Source: an uncultured Alphaproteobacteria bacterium (GTDB taxonomy: Bacteria > Pseudomonadota > Alphaproteobacteria > HIMB59). Taken from it: a stretch of DNA of 64,000 bases. Below are positions 8,968-18,341 of the stretch, one piece after another. The number at the start of each line of letters is the position of its first letter. Position 1 is the first letter of the stretch. The stretch is taken from the NCBI GenBank assembly GCA_902527045.1, contig CABZNL010000003.1:1-64000 (forward strand), in the 5' to 3' direction. The notes beneath the pieces are model-generated. The model did no database searches. It was given only the letters and a program-made list of their open reading frames with translations, and was not told the origin of the DNA. The position numbers and the translations under genes are program-made.

Positions 8968-9760
8968 GGTTTATTCTAAATTTATAAAATTTTCCATCTA
9001 GTTTAAAAATAATTTTATAAGAGCAGAGAAGTAGTTTATTAAATTTATTACCGGAAAACTTTTTATCACCAATGATAGGATTTTTATTAAGATAAAATTG
9101 AAGTCTAATTTGATGTTTTTTTCCTGTAAATAATTTAATTAAATAACAATTATCATGATTATCTAATTGAATTTTTCTATAAGCTAGTTTTAATTCTTTC
9201 TTATCAGAATTATAGTTAATCAAAGTATTGGTATTTTTATTAAATTTAGAATTAGTTACTGCAATATAGTATTTTTTAATTCGATTATTTAAAAATAATG
9301 ATGAGATTTTTCTAGCATTAATTCTATTTTTTGCAAAAAGCATGATCCCTGAAGTATCTTTATCTAATCTATGAACTGTATAAAGTTTATGCTCAATGAC
9401 ATTTTCATATATGTCTTTTAATGAAATAAATACTTTAGATCCTCTTTGAACAGAATATCCATCAATTTTGTTAATAGCTATAAAATCATTGTTTTCAAAT
9501 ATTATTTGATCTCTAAAATTATTTTTTTTATCTTTAGTGAGTTTAATAGTCTTTGATAAATCATTTTTGATATCAAATTTATAATATATATATACAACAT
9601 CACCTTTTGTTAATGGCGAATTAGCTTTAGATTTTTTGTTATTAATTTTTATTTTGTATTTTCTAATTAATCTTTGTAATAAAGACAAAGGTAGGGACTC
9701 AAAATGTTGAAATAAAAACTTATCTAATCTTTTATAGCTTTGATCTATCTTAATTTGCAA
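8948..9760 (-). CDS. RluC/RluD-family 23S rRNA pseudouridine synthase
   Basis: This 270 aa RluA-family enzyme isomerises uridine in 23S rRNA. Residues 1 to about 60 form an S4 RNA-binding domain, followed by the catalytic domain with HRLDKDTSGIMLFAKN (about 130-145, catalytic Asp133). The conserved KKHQIRLQF motif and a final basic strand are present. Between RluC and RluD I favour RluC because of the S4 domain and the crcB neighbour, a common pair in Alphaproteobacteria. It overlaps crcB by 11 nt. Confidence 0.88.
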   Translation of the reverse strand: MQIKIDQSYKRLDKFLFQHFESLPLSLLQRLIRKYKIKINNKKSKANSPLTKGDVVYIYYKFDIKNDLSKTIKLTKDKKNNFRDQIIFENNDFIAINKIDGYSVQRGSKVFISLKDIYENVIEHKLYTVHRLDKDTSGIMLFAKNRINARKISSLFLNNRIKKYYIAVTNSKFNKNTNTLINYNSDKKELKLAYRKIQLDNHDNCYLIKLFTGKKHQIRLQFYLNKNPIIGDKKFSGNKFNKLLLCSYKIIFKLDGKFYKFRINPNKILS

Positions 9761-10106
9761 ATCTAAGACTGATCATATGAAATAAATAAAAGAAAATAAA
9801 AGATATAAAAATGTTAAGAGAAAAATATATAAAAGCTTTGATAAAAGATTTATCTGATACTAATGAAAACAGTTCCATATTGAAGGAAGATAGAGTAGTA
9901 AAACTCCCAAAAAAACCGATATAAACAAAAATATATAGCGCACCATTAAATTTATTTAAAAAATAACCTGCCATAGCAGATCCAATAATATTCACTAATA
10001 TAGTTGCTGCGGGTAATCCTAAAATAGTAAAATTTAAAAGAGTGAAGAAGTAACGAAAGCTAGATCCTAAAATAGCACCTATCACGAGCGCTAAATAAGA
10101 TGACAT
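9750..10106 (-). CDS. crcB: Fluoride channel CrcB/Fluc
   Basis: This 118 aa four-helix membrane protein should form a dual-topology dimer that exports fluoride. Diagnostic motifs are GAILGSSFRYF, the channel asparagine in ILVNIIGS (Asn39) and GFFGSFTTLSSF (about 65-76), where the phenylalanine box of the pore lies. Glycine in the usual GFCGGFTT is replaced by FGS. I see no fluoride riboswitch; there are only 6 nt between this gene and rplQ, so it may be expressed by read-through from the ribosomal operon. Confidence 0.92.
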   Translation of the reverse strand: MSSYLALVIGAILGSSFRYFFTLLNFTILGLPAATILVNIIGSAMAGYFLNKFNGALYIFVYIGFFGSFTTLSSFNMELFSLVSDKSFIKAFIYFSLNIFISFIFFYLFHMISLRFAN

Positions 10107-10112
10107 TGATTA

Positions 10113-10469
10113 TTATTTTACGAACTGGATAATACTTGTATGGGCAAAATCGCCAAACCTATTGCCTTTTTTAATAATACGAGTATATCCACCATTTCTA
10201 TTTTTTTGTTCTATAGAAATCTCAGAAAAAAGTTTTTGACAAGCTTCCTTATTATTAAAAAGCTTTGCCAAAATATATTTTCTGTTACTTAAATTATCAT
10301 TTTTTGCTTTAGTGACTAATTTCTCAATAAAAGGTCTAAGTTCTTTTGCTTTTTCAGTAGTTGTTGTAATAGTTTCATGTTTAATAAGACTAATAGATAA
10401 GTTCTTTAGTAAGGCTAATCTATGAGATGAAGATCTATTTAACTTTCTTTGTTTGAGTCCGTGTTTCAT
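10113..10469 (-). CDS. rplQ: 50S ribosomal protein L17
   Basis: This 118 aa protein starts [28 protein letters not shown], the highly conserved L17 N-terminus, and ends in the GFAHTSIIQ-like strand. L17 lies near the peptide exit tunnel. The ATG shares its A with the rpoA TAA (TAATG), pointing to coupled translation. This is the last gene of the alpha operon, with crcB following after 6 nt and no terminator between. Confidence 0.97.
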   Translation of the reverse strand: MKHGLKQRKLNRSSSHRLALLKNLSISLIKHETITTTTEKAKELRPFIEKLVTKAKNDNLSNRKYILAKLFNNKEACQKLFSEISIEQKNRNGGYTRIIKKGNRFGDFAHTSIIQFVK

Positions 10470-11497
10470 TATACCTTAAATGGATCTTCGTATTTCTTAG
10501 ATAATTCCTCTATGTTCTCTGGTGGCCAACCTGGTAAGTCCATTCCCATAGAAAGGCTCATTGAGGATAGTACTTCCTTAATTTCATCAAGGGACTTTCT
10601 ACCAAAATTTGGTGTTCTAAGCATTTCACCTTCTGTTTTCTGAACTAAATCACCAATGTAAAAAATATTATCATTTTTTAGGCAGTTTGCTGATCTAACA
10701 GATAGCTCAAGCTCATCAACTTTCTTAAGCAGATTTTTATTAAACTGCGGTTCATTTGAAGATTGTAGTTTTTTTCTTTCGTCTTCAGTTGGTTCTTCAA
10801 AATTAATGAATGGTTTGAGTTGATCTTGAAGAATTCTTGCAGCTAATGCAGCAGCATCATCTGGGGATACAGTTCCATTTGTTTCTATATCTAAAATAAG
10901 TTTATCAAACTCAGTGTCTTGACCAATACGAGAGTTTTCAACATTAAATGAAACTCTTTTTACAGGACTATAGGTGGCATCTAGCATGATTTGACCAACA
11001 CTTTTATTTTCATTGTCTTTATTTTTTTCAGCTGAAATGTAGCCTTTGTTTATATCTAGAAATATTTCTAAATTTACCTCTCTATTAGAGTCAACATTCA
11101 TTATCACAGCATCTTTATCTACTATTTCAACTTCAGGATTTTCTTCAAAATCTGAGGAAAGAACTTCTTTTGGGCCTTTTACATTTAAACTTAACTTTTG
11201 GGAGTGATTACTTTTAGAATTGAAAGTAACGTTTTTAAGGTTCATAATTATGTCAGTTACGTCTTCTCTAACACCCTCTATTGTAGAAAATTCATGAAGT
11301 ACACCATTAATTTTAATCGAGGATATGGCAGTACCCTGCAATGATGACAAAAGCACTCTCCTTAGGGCATTCCCTAAAGTAGTACCAAAGCCTTTTTCCA
11401 AAGGTTCAATAACTACAGTTCCGAATTTTTTATTATCGCTGATTTTATAATCAACTTTGTTTGGTTTAACCAAGGTAATCCAGTTATTCTCTATCAA
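10469..11497 (-). CDS. rpoA: RNA polymerase alpha subunit
   Basis: This 342 aa protein nucleates RNA polymerase assembly and contacts activators and UP elements. The N-terminal domain (about 1-235) shows [22 protein letters not shown]; the C-terminal domain (about 255-330) shows [22 protein letters not shown] and [16 protein letters not shown]. Length is near the usual alphaproteobacterial size of 335-340. It lies in the standard order rpsM-rpsK-rpoA-rplQ; no rpsD is present between rpsK and rpoA, as is normal for the class. Confidence 0.98.
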   Translation of the reverse strand: MIENNWITLVKPNKVDYKISDNKKFGTVVIEPLEKGFGTTLGNALRRVLLSSLQGTAISSIKINGVLHEFSTIEGVREDVTDIIMNLKNVTFNSKSNHSQKLSLNVKGPKEVLSSDFEENPEVEIVDKDAVIMNVDSNREVNLEIFLDINKGYISAEKNKDNENKSVGQIMLDATYSPVKRVSFNVENSRIGQDTEFDKLILDIETNGTVSPDDAAALAARILQDQLKPFINFEEPTEDERKKLQSSNEPQFNKNLLKKVDELELSVRSANCLKNDNIFYIGDLVQKTEGEMLRTPNFGRKSLDEIKEVLSSMSLSMGMDLPGWPPENIEELSKKYEDPFKV

Positions 11498-11519
11498 TTT
11501 TAACTCCTATAAATTTAGT

Positions 11520-11918
11520 TTATACTCTTCTTTTCTTTTTAGGTCTGCATCCATTGTGTGGAAGTGGTGTAACGTCTTTAATATTATTTATAATAAATCC
11601 AATGTTTTGTAGTGCTCTAAGAGCTGACTCTCTACCAGATCCTGGGCCTTTCATAAGAACATCAAGTTTTCTCAGCCCGCTGTCATAAGCCTTTTTTCCT
11701 GCTGCATCTGTTGCAATTTGTGCAGCATAAGGAGTAGATTTTTTTGAACCCCTAAAACCCATAGATCCACTGGAGGACCAAGATACTGCATTACCACTTA
11801 CATCAGATATGGTAACAATTGTATTGTTAAAGGAACTTTTGATATGAACGACACCATTTTGTCCAAAATTTTTTTTTGACTTTTTTTTATCAGAAGATTT
11901 TTTTTCAGTTTTTGCCAT
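11520..11918 (-). CDS. rpsK: 30S ribosomal protein S11
   Basis: This 132 aa protein lines the small-subunit platform near the E site. Conserved stretches are [34 protein letters not shown] and the basic end [14 protein letters not shown] short Lys-rich N-terminal extension (residues 1-18) precedes the core. It starts 1 nt after the rpsM stop. Confidence 0.98.
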   Translation of the reverse strand: MAKTEKKSSDKKKSKKNFGQNGVVHIKSSFNNTIVTISDVSGNAVSWSSSGSMGFRGSKKSTPYAAQIATDAAGKKAYDSGLRKLDVLMKGPGSGRESALRALQNIGFIINNIKDVTPLPHNGCRPKKKRRV

Positions 11919-11919
11919 T

Positions 11920-12297
11920 TTATTTAGTTACTTTTTTCTTTCCAGCAATAGCAACAGCCTTACCTTTTCTTGTTCTTGCATTTGTGTGTGTTCTTTGACC
12001 TCTTGTAGGGAGTTGTTTTCGATGTCTTAAACCTCGATAACAACCTAAGTCTTTTAATCTTTTAATATTTTGAGATACGACTCTTCTAAGATCACCTTCA
12101 ACAGTATAGTTTTCATCTATAGATTTTCTGATTTTAGAAATCTCGTCCTCAGAAAAATCTTTTATTCTCTTAGTGGGGTCTAAACTATTTGCTTTCAAAA
12201 TATCCATCGCATATTTAGCACCAATTCCATGGATATATGTAAGAGAAACTAAAGCTCTTTTATTTACTGGTAAATTTACACCTGCTATTCTTGCCAA
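11920..12297 (-). CDS. rpsM: 30S ribosomal protein S13
   Basis: This 125 aa head protein contacts the P-site tRNA and bridge B1. It shows [26 protein letters not shown], then [28 protein letters not shown], both hallmark S13 motifs. The start codon is TTG; it is chosen because the second residue onward matches the invariant ARIAGVN start and an AGGAG lies 7 nt upstream. The 61-nt gap before it is the largest inside the S10-spc-alpha block and holds a candidate promoter and a hairpin, listed separately. Confidence 0.97.
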   Translation of the reverse strand: MARIAGVNLPVNKRALVSLTYIHGIGAKYAMDILKANSLDPTKRIKDFSEDEISKIRKSIDENYTVEGDLRRVVSQNIKRLKDLGCYRGLRHRKQLPTRGQRTHTNARTRKGKAVAIAGKKKVTK

Positions 12298-12304
12298 TTG
12301 AGAT

Positions 12305-12316
12305 CTCCTGAAGGAG
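12305..12316 (-). promoter_or_regulatory. Hairpin overlapping the rpsM ribosome binding site
   Basis: On the minus strand CTCCTTCAGGAG forms a perfect inverted repeat (CTCC, loop TTCA, GGAG) whose 3' arm is the Shine-Dalgarno of rpsM, 7 nt ahead of its TTG start. In an RNA containing both arms the ribosome binding site could be hidden. That this controls translation is inference. Confidence 0.45.
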
Positions 12317-12318
12317 TG

Positions 12319-12347
12319 AAAATATTGAAAAAGTATTTAAAAGTCAA
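12319..12347 (-). promoter_or_regulatory. Candidate internal promoter for the alpha operon (rpsM onward)
   Basis: The minus strand carries a -35 box TTGACT (12342-12347), a 17-nt spacer and a -10 box TATTTT (12319-12324). Transcription would start near 12312, inside the hairpin that covers the rpsM ribosome binding site. The -35 box is the same hexamer as in the candidate promoters of tRNA-Tyr and rpsL. Confidence 0.4.
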
Positions 12348-12358
12348 TATAAAATATC

Positions 12359-12913
12359 TCAATTTAATCCAAGTTTATCAACGATTTTAGCAGTTACAGC
12401 GTTGATTTCATCATTAGCCTGAATATCATTAACTTGATAGTTTTTTTTAAGTGAATTTGTTATTTCTTGATGAGATTTTTTATAGATTTGTAATCTTTTC
12501 TCAAAAAAACTGTCATCTGCTCTAGACTCTTCCATTGATCTTTTTTTAATTCTTTGAAGAAGTTGACTATCATCAACTTCAAAGTTGATAATACTTAATT
12601 CTTTATTATTGAATATTTCAAGAAGTGAGTCGGCCTGAATAGAACTTCTGGGAAACCCATCAATCAATATCTGTTCATTGGATAGAGAGTTCACTTTTTC
12701 TTTTAATACTGAGATTACAACAGTATCCTCAATTAAGTCACCATTATCCATTTTATGTTTAATTTCTTTACCTAAAATACTTTCATCTTGAGATTTGTCT
12801 TTTAGGAGCGAACTAACAGTTAAAATATTCAAATCTGGTAAAATACTATCTTTTAAAATATTAGCTTGTGTTCCTTTACCACAACCGGGAGGACCAATAA
12901 AAACTATAACCAT
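12359..12913 (-). CDS. adk: Adenylate kinase
   Basis: This 184 aa enzyme equilibrates ATP + AMP with 2 ADP. The P-loop is GPPGCGKGTQ (about residues 7-16, Cys in place of the common Ala), followed by LIDGFPRSS in the AMP-binding part and RADD in the short lid. At 184 aa it is the short-lid variant without a zinc finger. It lies between secY and rpsM, the usual alphaproteobacterial position, and overlaps the secY end by 10 nt. Confidence 0.96.
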   Translation of the reverse strand: MVIVFIGPPGCGKGTQANILKDSILPDLNILTVSSLLKDKSQDESILGKEIKHKMDNGDLIEDTVVISVLKEKVNSLSNEQILIDGFPRSSIQADSLLEIFNNKELSIINFEVDDSQLLQRIKKRSMEESRADDSFFEKRLQIYKKSHQEITNSLKKNYQVNDIQANDEINAVTAKIVDKLGLN

Positions 12914-14232
12914 TTACTTCTATAAGCTTTATTTTTACTCAGTAGTTTTTCATATTGAGATGAAAATAATTGTGTTTGAATTTGTGTAAAGAAATCCATG
13001 GCTACAATCACAACAATCAAAAGACTTGTCCCTCCTAAATAGAAAGGAACTGATAATCTAGCAATTAAGATTTCAGGAATTAAAGCAATTAATCCTAAGT
13101 ATACTGCACCAACAAAAGTTAGACGATAAATAACATGCTTTAAATAAGTAGCTGTTTGTTCTCCTGGTCTATAGCCTAAAACAAATCCTCCATTATTTCT
13201 TAAATTTTCTGCCTGTTCTTGAGGGTTAAAAACAATACTAGTGTAGAAAAATGCAAAGAAAACAATTAGGCCGAAAAAAAAGGCCATATAAAGTGGCTTT
13301 CCATGAGATAAGTAAAACCCTAAACTAGATAAAAACCCCGTACTTTCAGGGGAAAAATTAGAAATAGTATTTGGAAACAATAACAATGATGAAGCAAAAA
13401 TGGCGGGGATAACACCAGATATATTAATTTTGATTGGAAAATAAGAAGATTGGCCTCCAAATACCTTATTTCCAACTTGGCGTTTAGGATATTGAACTAA
13501 TAACCTTCTTTGAGCTCTCTCTATGAAGACGATAACAACTATGAGTATAAGAAGTAAGAAAATAATTGATATAATTGCAATAGCTGAGAGTGCACCAGTT
13601 CTTCCTAGTTCAAAGGTGTTAAAAATAGCGAATGGAAGATTAGCAACAATACCTGCAAAAATTATTATTGAAATTCCACTTCCAAAACCATTTTCAGTTA
13701 TTTGCTCACCTAACCACATTAAAAATATAGTTCCTGATGTCATGGTTATGACAGCAGATATTTGAAAAAAAGCAACACTTCCTAAAGTTGGGTCAACTGT
13801 ATCAGATAAATTTAGTATACCGTTTGAGATACCGTAGCTCTGAAAAAGACCCAAAACTATTGTTAAATATCTCGTATACTGCTGAATTTTTTTCCTACCT
13901 TGTGTGCCCTGCTCTTTTAGAGCCTTCAAGCTATCAAAAGAGGATTGCATCAATGTCATTATAATGGAAGCAGAAATATATGGCATAACCCCTAGTGTGA
14001 AAATTGACATACGCATTAAAGCACCACCGGAGAACATATCAAATATTCCTAAAATTCCGCCTCGATGTTGTTCGAAAATTTGCTCTAAGACAGCTGAATT
14101 AATACCTGGAACAGGGATATAAGTTCCTAGTCGATAAACGGCAACTGCAAATAAAACAAAACCTAATTTTTTAAATAAGCCTGAGCTTTTAATTGCTTCG
14201 CTATAGTCAATACTAGGTACTTTGATATTCAT
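12904..14232 (-). CDS. secY: Protein translocase subunit SecY
   Basis: This 442 aa protein is the pore of the SecYEG translocon, with ten predicted membrane helices. Typical motifs include RLGTYIPVPGIN near the N-terminus, FDMFSGGALMRMSIFTLGVMPYISASI (plug and helix 2), the cytosolic loop QRRLLVQYPKRQ and GYRPGEQTATYL. Length matches the family. It ends the spc series and is followed by adk with a 10-nt overlap. Confidence 0.98.
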   Translation of the reverse strand: MNIKVPSIDYSEAIKSSGLFKKLGFVLFAVAVYRLGTYIPVPGINSAVLEQIFEQHRGGILGIFDMFSGGALMRMSIFTLGVMPYISASIIMTLMQSSFDSLKALKEQGTQGRKKIQQYTRYLTIVLGLFQSYGISNGILNLSDTVDPTLGSVAFFQISAVITMTSGTIFLMWLGEQITENGFGSGISIIIFAGIVANLPFAIFNTFELGRTGALSAIAIISIIFLLLILIVVIVFIERAQRRLLVQYPKRQVGNKVFGGQSSYFPIKINISGVIPAIFASSLLLFPNTISNFSPESTGFLSSLGFYLSHGKPLYMAFFFGLIVFFAFFYTSIVFNPQEQAENLRNNGGFVLGYRPGEQTATYLKHVIYRLTFVGAVYLGLIALIPEILIARLSVPFYLGGTSLLIVVIVAMDFFTQIQTQLFSSQYEKLLSKNKAYRSKWL

Positions 14233-14242
14233 AATCTAAAAA

Positions 14243-14677
14243 TTATGATGTCGATCCACCAAGATCTTCAATTCTTTTCTTAGCACCAGGGGTTACCTTG
14301 AAGTCCTTAAATTGAAGCTTTTTTTTAAATTGGATTGAGTCAATTAATTTTATAGATTTTTTATGGTCTTTCTTTTTAAGAAAACCTGCCTCAATTAAAA
14401 ACTTAATATCAATTAAAGAATTTTCATCGAATTTGTTAAAACTTACTAAAGATATAGATAAAGATTTAGGGTTAATTTTTTTTAGTGAATTAAAACCTCT
14501 TTTAGGTGTTTTTCTATAGATAGGCATTTGTCCGCCCTCAAAGTTTCGAACTGCAACACCTGATCTAGATCTTTGTCCTTTATGGCCTCTTCCTGCTGTT
14601 TTTCCTAAACCGGTGCCTATTCCTTTACCTTTTCTTTTTCTTGAAGTTTGGCGTTGTTTGGAAATTTGATTGATCAT
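14243..14677 (-). CDS. rplO: 50S ribosomal protein L15
   Basis: This 144 aa protein shows the L15 signature [23 protein letters not shown] and the second conserved block [17 protein letters not shown]. It is the gene before secY. Upstream it lies 2 nt from the rpsE stop, so there is no room for rpmD (L30), which normally sits between rpsE and rplO. Confidence 0.97.
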   Translation of the reverse strand: MINQISKQRQTSRKRKGKGIGTGLGKTAGRGHKGQRSRSGVAVRNFEGGQMPIYRKTPKRGFNSLKKINPKSLSISLVSFNKFDENSLIDIKFLIEAGFLKKKDHKKSIKLIDSIQFKKKLQFKDFKVTPGAKKRIEDLGGSTS

Positions 14678-14679
14678 TA

Positions 14680-15192
14680 TTAGTTTTCTCTTTTACTTAT
14701 AACAGAATTTATTTCTATGCTTCTTCTAGCGGATACTGATTTTGGTGTATTAATGCTCTTAAGAGCTTTAATTGTTGAACGAACAATATTATGTGGGTTT
14801 TTTGTACCGATTGCTTTAGATACAACATCAGATATACCCAATGCTTCAAAAATAGCTCTAGAAGGACCACCAGATATTATTCCAGTTCCTTTTGGTGCAG
14901 ATCTTAGAATTACAGTGCTTGAAGAGAACTTTGCCTTAACATCATGATGGATAGTTCTACCTTCTCTTAATGGTATTCTTACCATAGTTTTTTTAGCCTC
15001 TTCTGAAGCTTTTCTAATAGCCTCAGGTACCTCTTTTGCCTTACCTGATCCAAAACCGACTCTTCCTTGACCGTCACCACTTACAACGAGCGCTGCAAAA
15101 CCAAATCTTCTTCCACCTTTTACAACTTTAGATACTCTTCTTACTGAGATTAGTTTTTCAATAAATTCTTTATTTGCATTATTATCTAACAT
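14680..15192 (-). CDS. rpsE: 30S ribosomal protein S5
   Basis: This 170 aa protein contributes to the mRNA entry tunnel and decoding accuracy. The N-terminal dsRNA-binding fold shows [20 protein letters not shown] and [18 protein letters not shown]; the C-terminal domain shows [19 protein letters not shown]. It overlaps the rplR stop by one base (TAATG). Confidence 0.98.
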   Translation of the reverse strand: MLDNNANKEFIEKLISVRRVSKVVKGGRRFGFAALVVSGDGQGRVGFGSGKAKEVPEAIRKASEEAKKTMVRIPLREGRTIHHDVKAKFSSSTVILRSAPKGTGIISGGPSRAIFEALGISDVVSKAIGTKNPHNIVRSTIKALKSINTPKSVSARRSIEINSVISKREN

Positions 15193-15539
15193 TAAAACAA
15201 TAATCCTTTTTCTCTTGCTGCATCAGCTAATACTTTGAGTCTTCCGTGATACTTATAAGACCCCTTGTCAAATTTCACTTCTTTGATACCTTTTTCTATA
15301 GCTAGTTCAGCAATCTTTGAACCAACTATTTTAGCTACATCAATTTTCTTTTGTCCTTCACCTTTTTTTAATTTAACAGAAGAGAATGAACATAATGTTT
15401 TATCATTACTTTCTGATAAAACTGATGCATAAATATGTTTAGAAGATCGAAATACTAAGAGCTTATGCTTTTTAATTTCACTGAGCTTTTTTCTCACTCT
15501 TAATTTTCTTCGAGTAGCTCTAATTTTATCTTTGTTCAT
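15192..15539 (-). CDS. rplR: 50S ribosomal protein L18
   Basis: This 115 aa 5S rRNA-binding protein shows RKLRVRKKL near the N-terminus and the C-terminal [24 protein letters not shown] block diagnostic of L18. One-base overlaps join it to rplF upstream and rpsE downstream. Confidence 0.97.
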   Translation of the reverse strand: MNKDKIRATRRKLRVRKKLSEIKKHKLLVFRSSKHIYASVLSESNDKTLCSFSSVKLKKGEGQKKIDVAKIVGSKIAELAIEKGIKEVKFDKGSYKYHGRLKVLADAAREKGLLF

Positions 15540-16054
15540 TATTTTTTCTTACCTTCTTTTCTATAAATTCTTTCACCCTCATATCGGACACCTTTACCTT
15601 TATAAGGTTCTGGTTTTCTAAATGACTTAATTTCAGCTGCTACTTGACCTACTAATTGCTTACTAGTTCCAGTTACAATAACAATATTTTTTTCAACTTT
15701 TATAGAAATGCCCTCAGGTATATCAAAATTAATGTCATGACTATATCCAAGAGAAAGGACTAACTTTTTTCCAGAAACATTAGCTTTATATCCAGTTCCT
15801 ATAAGCTCTAATCTTTTTTCAAATCCTTTAGAGTTACCAATTATTTCATTTTTAACATTTGCATAAATAGTGCCAAGAAGTGCTTTATTTTCTCCAGAGA
15901 AGTGTAAAAGATTATCTTTGTGATCAACTTTAATACCAATTGGGAGGACGGTTGATGATTTTCCTAACTTACCCTCAAAATTAATTTCATTATCTGTCAT
16001 GGAAATTTTAATATCTTCAGGGATATTTATAGGATTTCTTGCTAATCTTGACAT
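15539..16054 (-). CDS. rplF: 50S ribosomal protein L6
   Basis: This 171 aa protein sits near the factor-binding site. It begins SRLARNPINIP and has the conserved C-terminal EIKSFRKPEPYKGKGVRYEGE. The two-fold internal repeat and the length are as expected. It starts 3 nt after the rpsH stop. Confidence 0.97.
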   Translation of the reverse strand: MSRLARNPINIPEDIKISMTDNEINFEGKLGKSSTVLPIGIKVDHKDNLLHFSGENKALLGTIYANVKNEIIGNSKGFEKRLELIGTGYKANVSGKKLVLSLGYSHDINFDIPEGISIKVEKNIVIVTGTSKQLVGQVAAEIKSFRKPEPYKGKGVRYEGERIYRKEGKKK

Positions 16055-16057
16055 AAT

Positions 16058-16444
16058 TTAGAAAACGCTAATAAGCACTTCCCCTCCAACTTTTTGATTT
16101 CTTGCATCAGCGTCTGACATTACACCTTTTGAGGTAGACAATATCGTGGTTCCTAAACCACCAATAGTCTTAGGAATTTCATCTACAGAGCTATAAACAC
16201 GACAACCTTGTTTAGACATTTTTTCAATCTTATTAATAAGAGGAGAGCCCTTATAATATTTTAGAGTAATTGAGATATCTTTTTTTGTATCTCCTAATAT
16301 TTCGAAGCTATCAATGTATCCTTCTTTTTTTAAAACATCACACACATTAACGTTTAATTTTGAAAAAATTGCTTTCACAGAAACTTTATTTGCTTTTTGT
16401 CCATTTCTAATTCTTGTAATCATATCTGCTAGTGTATCGCTCAT
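16058..16444 (-). CDS. rpsH: 30S ribosomal protein S8
   Basis: This 128 aa protein binds the central domain of 16S rRNA. It begins DTLADMITRIRNGQKA and ends with the S8 signature GLGTTILSTSKGVMSDADARNQKVGGEVL. In E. coli S8 represses the spc operon; whether it does here cannot be read. Confidence 0.98.
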   Translation of the reverse strand: MSDTLADMITRIRNGQKANKVSVKAIFSKLNVNVCDVLKKEGYIDSFEILGDTKKDISITLKYYKGSPLINKIEKMSKQGCRVYSSVDEIPKTIGGLGTTILSTSKGVMSDADARNQKVGGEVLISVF

Positions 16445-16445
16445 A

Positions 16446-16751
16446 CTACCAACTCGCTTTCGTTAAACCAGGTATCTGTCCCTTACCGGCCATATCTCTT
16501 ATAGCTATTCTAGATAAATTAAATTTACTATAAACTCCTCGTGGTCTGCCTGATAGAAAACATCTATTTCGATATCTAATTCTTGATGAATTTCTTGGTA
16601 AAGACTCAAGTTTCATTTGAATTTTTACTCTTTCTTCAAAAGGAAGTTCTTTACTAGATAAAAGACTCTTTAGTTTTTTTCTTTTCTCACTAAGTCTATC
16701 TATTAGTACTTTTCTATTATTGTTTTTTTGTATTGCGCTCTGTTTTGCCAT
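16446..16751 (-). CDS. rpsN: 30S ribosomal protein S14 (long, zinc-free form)
   Basis: This 101 aa protein is the long form of S14 without the CxxC zinc motifs (only one cysteine in [12 protein letters not shown]). The C-terminal block [22 protein letters not shown] is diagnostic. It lies between rplE and rpsH with gaps of 2 and 1 nt. Confidence 0.97.
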   Translation of the reverse strand: MAKQSAIQKNNNRKVLIDRLSEKRKKLKSLLSSKELPFEERVKIQMKLESLPRNSSRIRYRNRCFLSGRPRGVYSKFNLSRIAIRDMAGKGQIPGLTKASW

Positions 16752-16753
16752 GG

Positions 16754-17290
16754 TTAATTTAAAAATGGAAAGTTCATTAATTTTAACAATTCATATCCCT
16801 CTTTGTCATTGTTTGCTGAAGTGGCAATAGTGATATCAAAACCAAAGACATTTTCAACATTTTCAACACTTATTTCAGGAAAGATAATGTGATCTTTAAT
16901 ACCTATGGTTATATTACCTTGTCCATCGAATGATTTTTTGTTGTAACCTCTAAAATCTTTAATTCGAGGCATAGCAATATTTACTAGTCTATCGTAAAAC
17001 TCCATCATCATATTTTTTCTAAGAGTAACAGAGAGACCCACTGGCATTCCTTTTCTAATTTTAAAAGAAGCAATAGCTTTTTTAGACATTCTGACTACTG
17101 GTGATTGACCAGATATAAGAGAGAGGTCTTTTTTCATTTTTTCAATAGCTTTATTATCTTCTTTAATAGTTCCTATACCCGCATTGATCACTATTTTTGA
17201 AATTTTTGGAACAGCTAACTTATGAGGTATCTCTAAGTTTTTAGCCAATTGATCAGAAACATTAAATAATTCTTGAATTGAATTTGACAT
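16754..17290 (-). CDS. rplE: 50S ribosomal protein L5
   Basis: This 178 aa 5S rRNA-binding protein shows [13 protein letters not shown], the [21 protein letters not shown] block and [21 protein letters not shown]. It shares one base with the rplX stop (TAATG). Confidence 0.98.
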   Translation of the reverse strand: MSNSIQELFNVSDQLAKNLEIPHKLAVPKISKIVINAGIGTIKEDNKAIEKMKKDLSLISGQSPVVRMSKKAIASFKIRKGMPVGLSVTLRKNMMMEFYDRLVNIAMPRIKDFRGYNKKSFDGQGNITIGIKDHIIFPEISVENVENVFGFDITIATSANNDKEGYELLKLMNFPFLN

Positions 17291-17598
17291 TAATACTTGT
17301 CTCCTGATGATTTTAAAACTCTAATTTTTTTTCCACTATCTATTTTAAAGCCTACTTTTGAAGATTTCTTAGACTTAGAGTCGTAAGCTAAAATATTGGA
17401 AATATGAATAGGCATTTCCTTGTCCACGATACCTCCTTTAGACTCTTGAGATGGTTTTTGGTGTTTTTTACTGACATTAACGCCAGATATAACAACTTTG
17501 TCAGAGGAATTGATAATCTTAGATATTTTTCCAATTTTTCCTTTATCTTTTCCAACTTTAACAATCACTTCATCACCTTTTTTATACTTTTTAATCAT
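17290..17598 (-). CDS. rplX: 50S ribosomal protein L24
   Basis: This 102 aa assembly-initiator protein begins with a KOW motif (KYKKGDEVIVKVGKDKGKIGKI) and has the conserved VSKKHQKPSQESKGGIVDKEMPIHISN. One-base overlaps link it to rplN and rplE. Confidence 0.97.
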   Translation of the reverse strand: MIKKYKKGDEVIVKVGKDKGKIGKISKIINSSDKVVISGVNVSKKHQKPSQESKGGIVDKEMPIHISNILAYDSKSKKSSKVGFKIDSGKKIRVLKSSGDKY

Positions 17599-17966
17599 TA
17601 TAATACCTCTGGAGCCAGACTAACGATTTTCATCATATTTCTTTTTCTAAGCTCTCTTGTAACAGGTCCAAAAATTCTTGTTCCAATTGGTTCATTTTGT
17701 TTATCTAGAAGAACAGCTGCGTTTGAGTCAAATTTGATTGATGTTCCATCTTCTCTGATTAACGGTTTTTTTGTTCTTACTATAATTGCTCTTTGTACTT
17801 CACCTTTTTTTACTTTAGATCTTGGAATAGCATCTTTGACAGAAACAACAATAATATCACCAATTCTTGCATATCTTCGTTTAGACCCACCAATAACTTT
17901 AATACAGCTGATTAGTCTAGCTCCAGAGTTATCTGCCACTTGTAAATTAGACTCGGCTTGTATCAT
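17598..17966 (-). CDS. rplN: 50S ribosomal protein L14
   Basis: This 122 aa protein begins [17 protein letters not shown] and contains [27 protein letters not shown] and the end GPVTRELR...[11 protein letters not shown], all classic L14 features. It forms part of the subunit interface and binds L19. One-base overlaps occur at both ends. Confidence 0.98.
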   Translation of the reverse strand: MIQAESNLQVADNSGARLISCIKVIGGSKRRYARIGDIIVVSVKDAIPRSKVKKGEVQRAIIVRTKKPLIREDGTSIKFDSNAAVLLDKQNEPIGTRIFGPVTRELRKRNMMKIVSLAPEVL

Positions 17967-18193
17967 TATTTAATAACTTCCCATGATTTATTTTTTGAAA
18001 TTGGTTTAGTTTCTTGTATCCTCACGGAGTCCCCAACAATAATTCTATTTTCACTGTCATGAGCGAGATATTTTTTAGAAACTCTGATTAATTTTTTATA
18101 AATTGGGTGTGTAGTTTGTCTTGTTACTAAAACAGAAATTGTTTTATCTCCTGATTTTTTTACTACTTTTCCAATTAAAATACGTTTAGGCAC
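17966..18193 (-). CDS. rpsQ: 30S ribosomal protein S17
   Basis: This 75 aa OB-fold protein shows [27 protein letters not shown] and [15 protein letters not shown]. The start is a GTG at 18193 that lies inside the 3' end of rpmC (8-nt overlap); it gives the expected N-terminus and no ATG is available. Confidence 0.96.
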   Translation of the reverse strand: MPKRILIGKVVKKSGDKTISVLVTRQTTHPIYKKLIRVSKKYLAHDSENRIIVGDSVRIQETKPISKNKSWEVIK

Positions 18194-18341
18194 TCTTATT
18201 TGTCCTTTCTTTAGTTAAAAGCGATGCAATTTGCTTTTTAACTTTCTTAAATTGTGATGTATCTGTGAGCTGCCCACTTTTTTTCATTATTTTTAAATTA
18301 AATAATTCCTTTTTTAACCTGTTTACGTCTTTATCAGCCAT
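18186..18341 (-). CDS. rpmC: 50S ribosomal protein L29
   Basis: A 51 aa frame lies between rplP and rpsQ, beginning [17 protein letters not shown] and containing SGQLTDTSQFKKVKKQIA. The helix-turn-helix pattern, length and gene position are those of L29, although the central LRFQ motif is degenerate (FNLKIMKKSGQL). Its ATG shares one base with the rplP stop (TAATG), and its end overlaps rpsQ by 8 nt. L29 binds next to the exit tunnel and helps dock trigger factor. Confidence 0.93.
   Translation of the reverse strand: MADKDVNRLKKELFNLKIMKKSGQLTDTSQFKKVKKQIASLLTKERTNKSA

Noticed and set aside
10107-10112. A fluoride riboswitch before crcB
   Set aside because: Only 6 nt separate rplQ and crcB, and a riboswitch would have to lie in rplQ coding sequence; none of the usual motif is apparent.
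17404-17973. 189-codon open frame on the plus strand opposite rplX and rplN
   Set aside because: It reads across two certain ribosomal protein genes; the hydrophobic sequence is what reverse-complemented Lys- and Asp-rich coding DNA gives.
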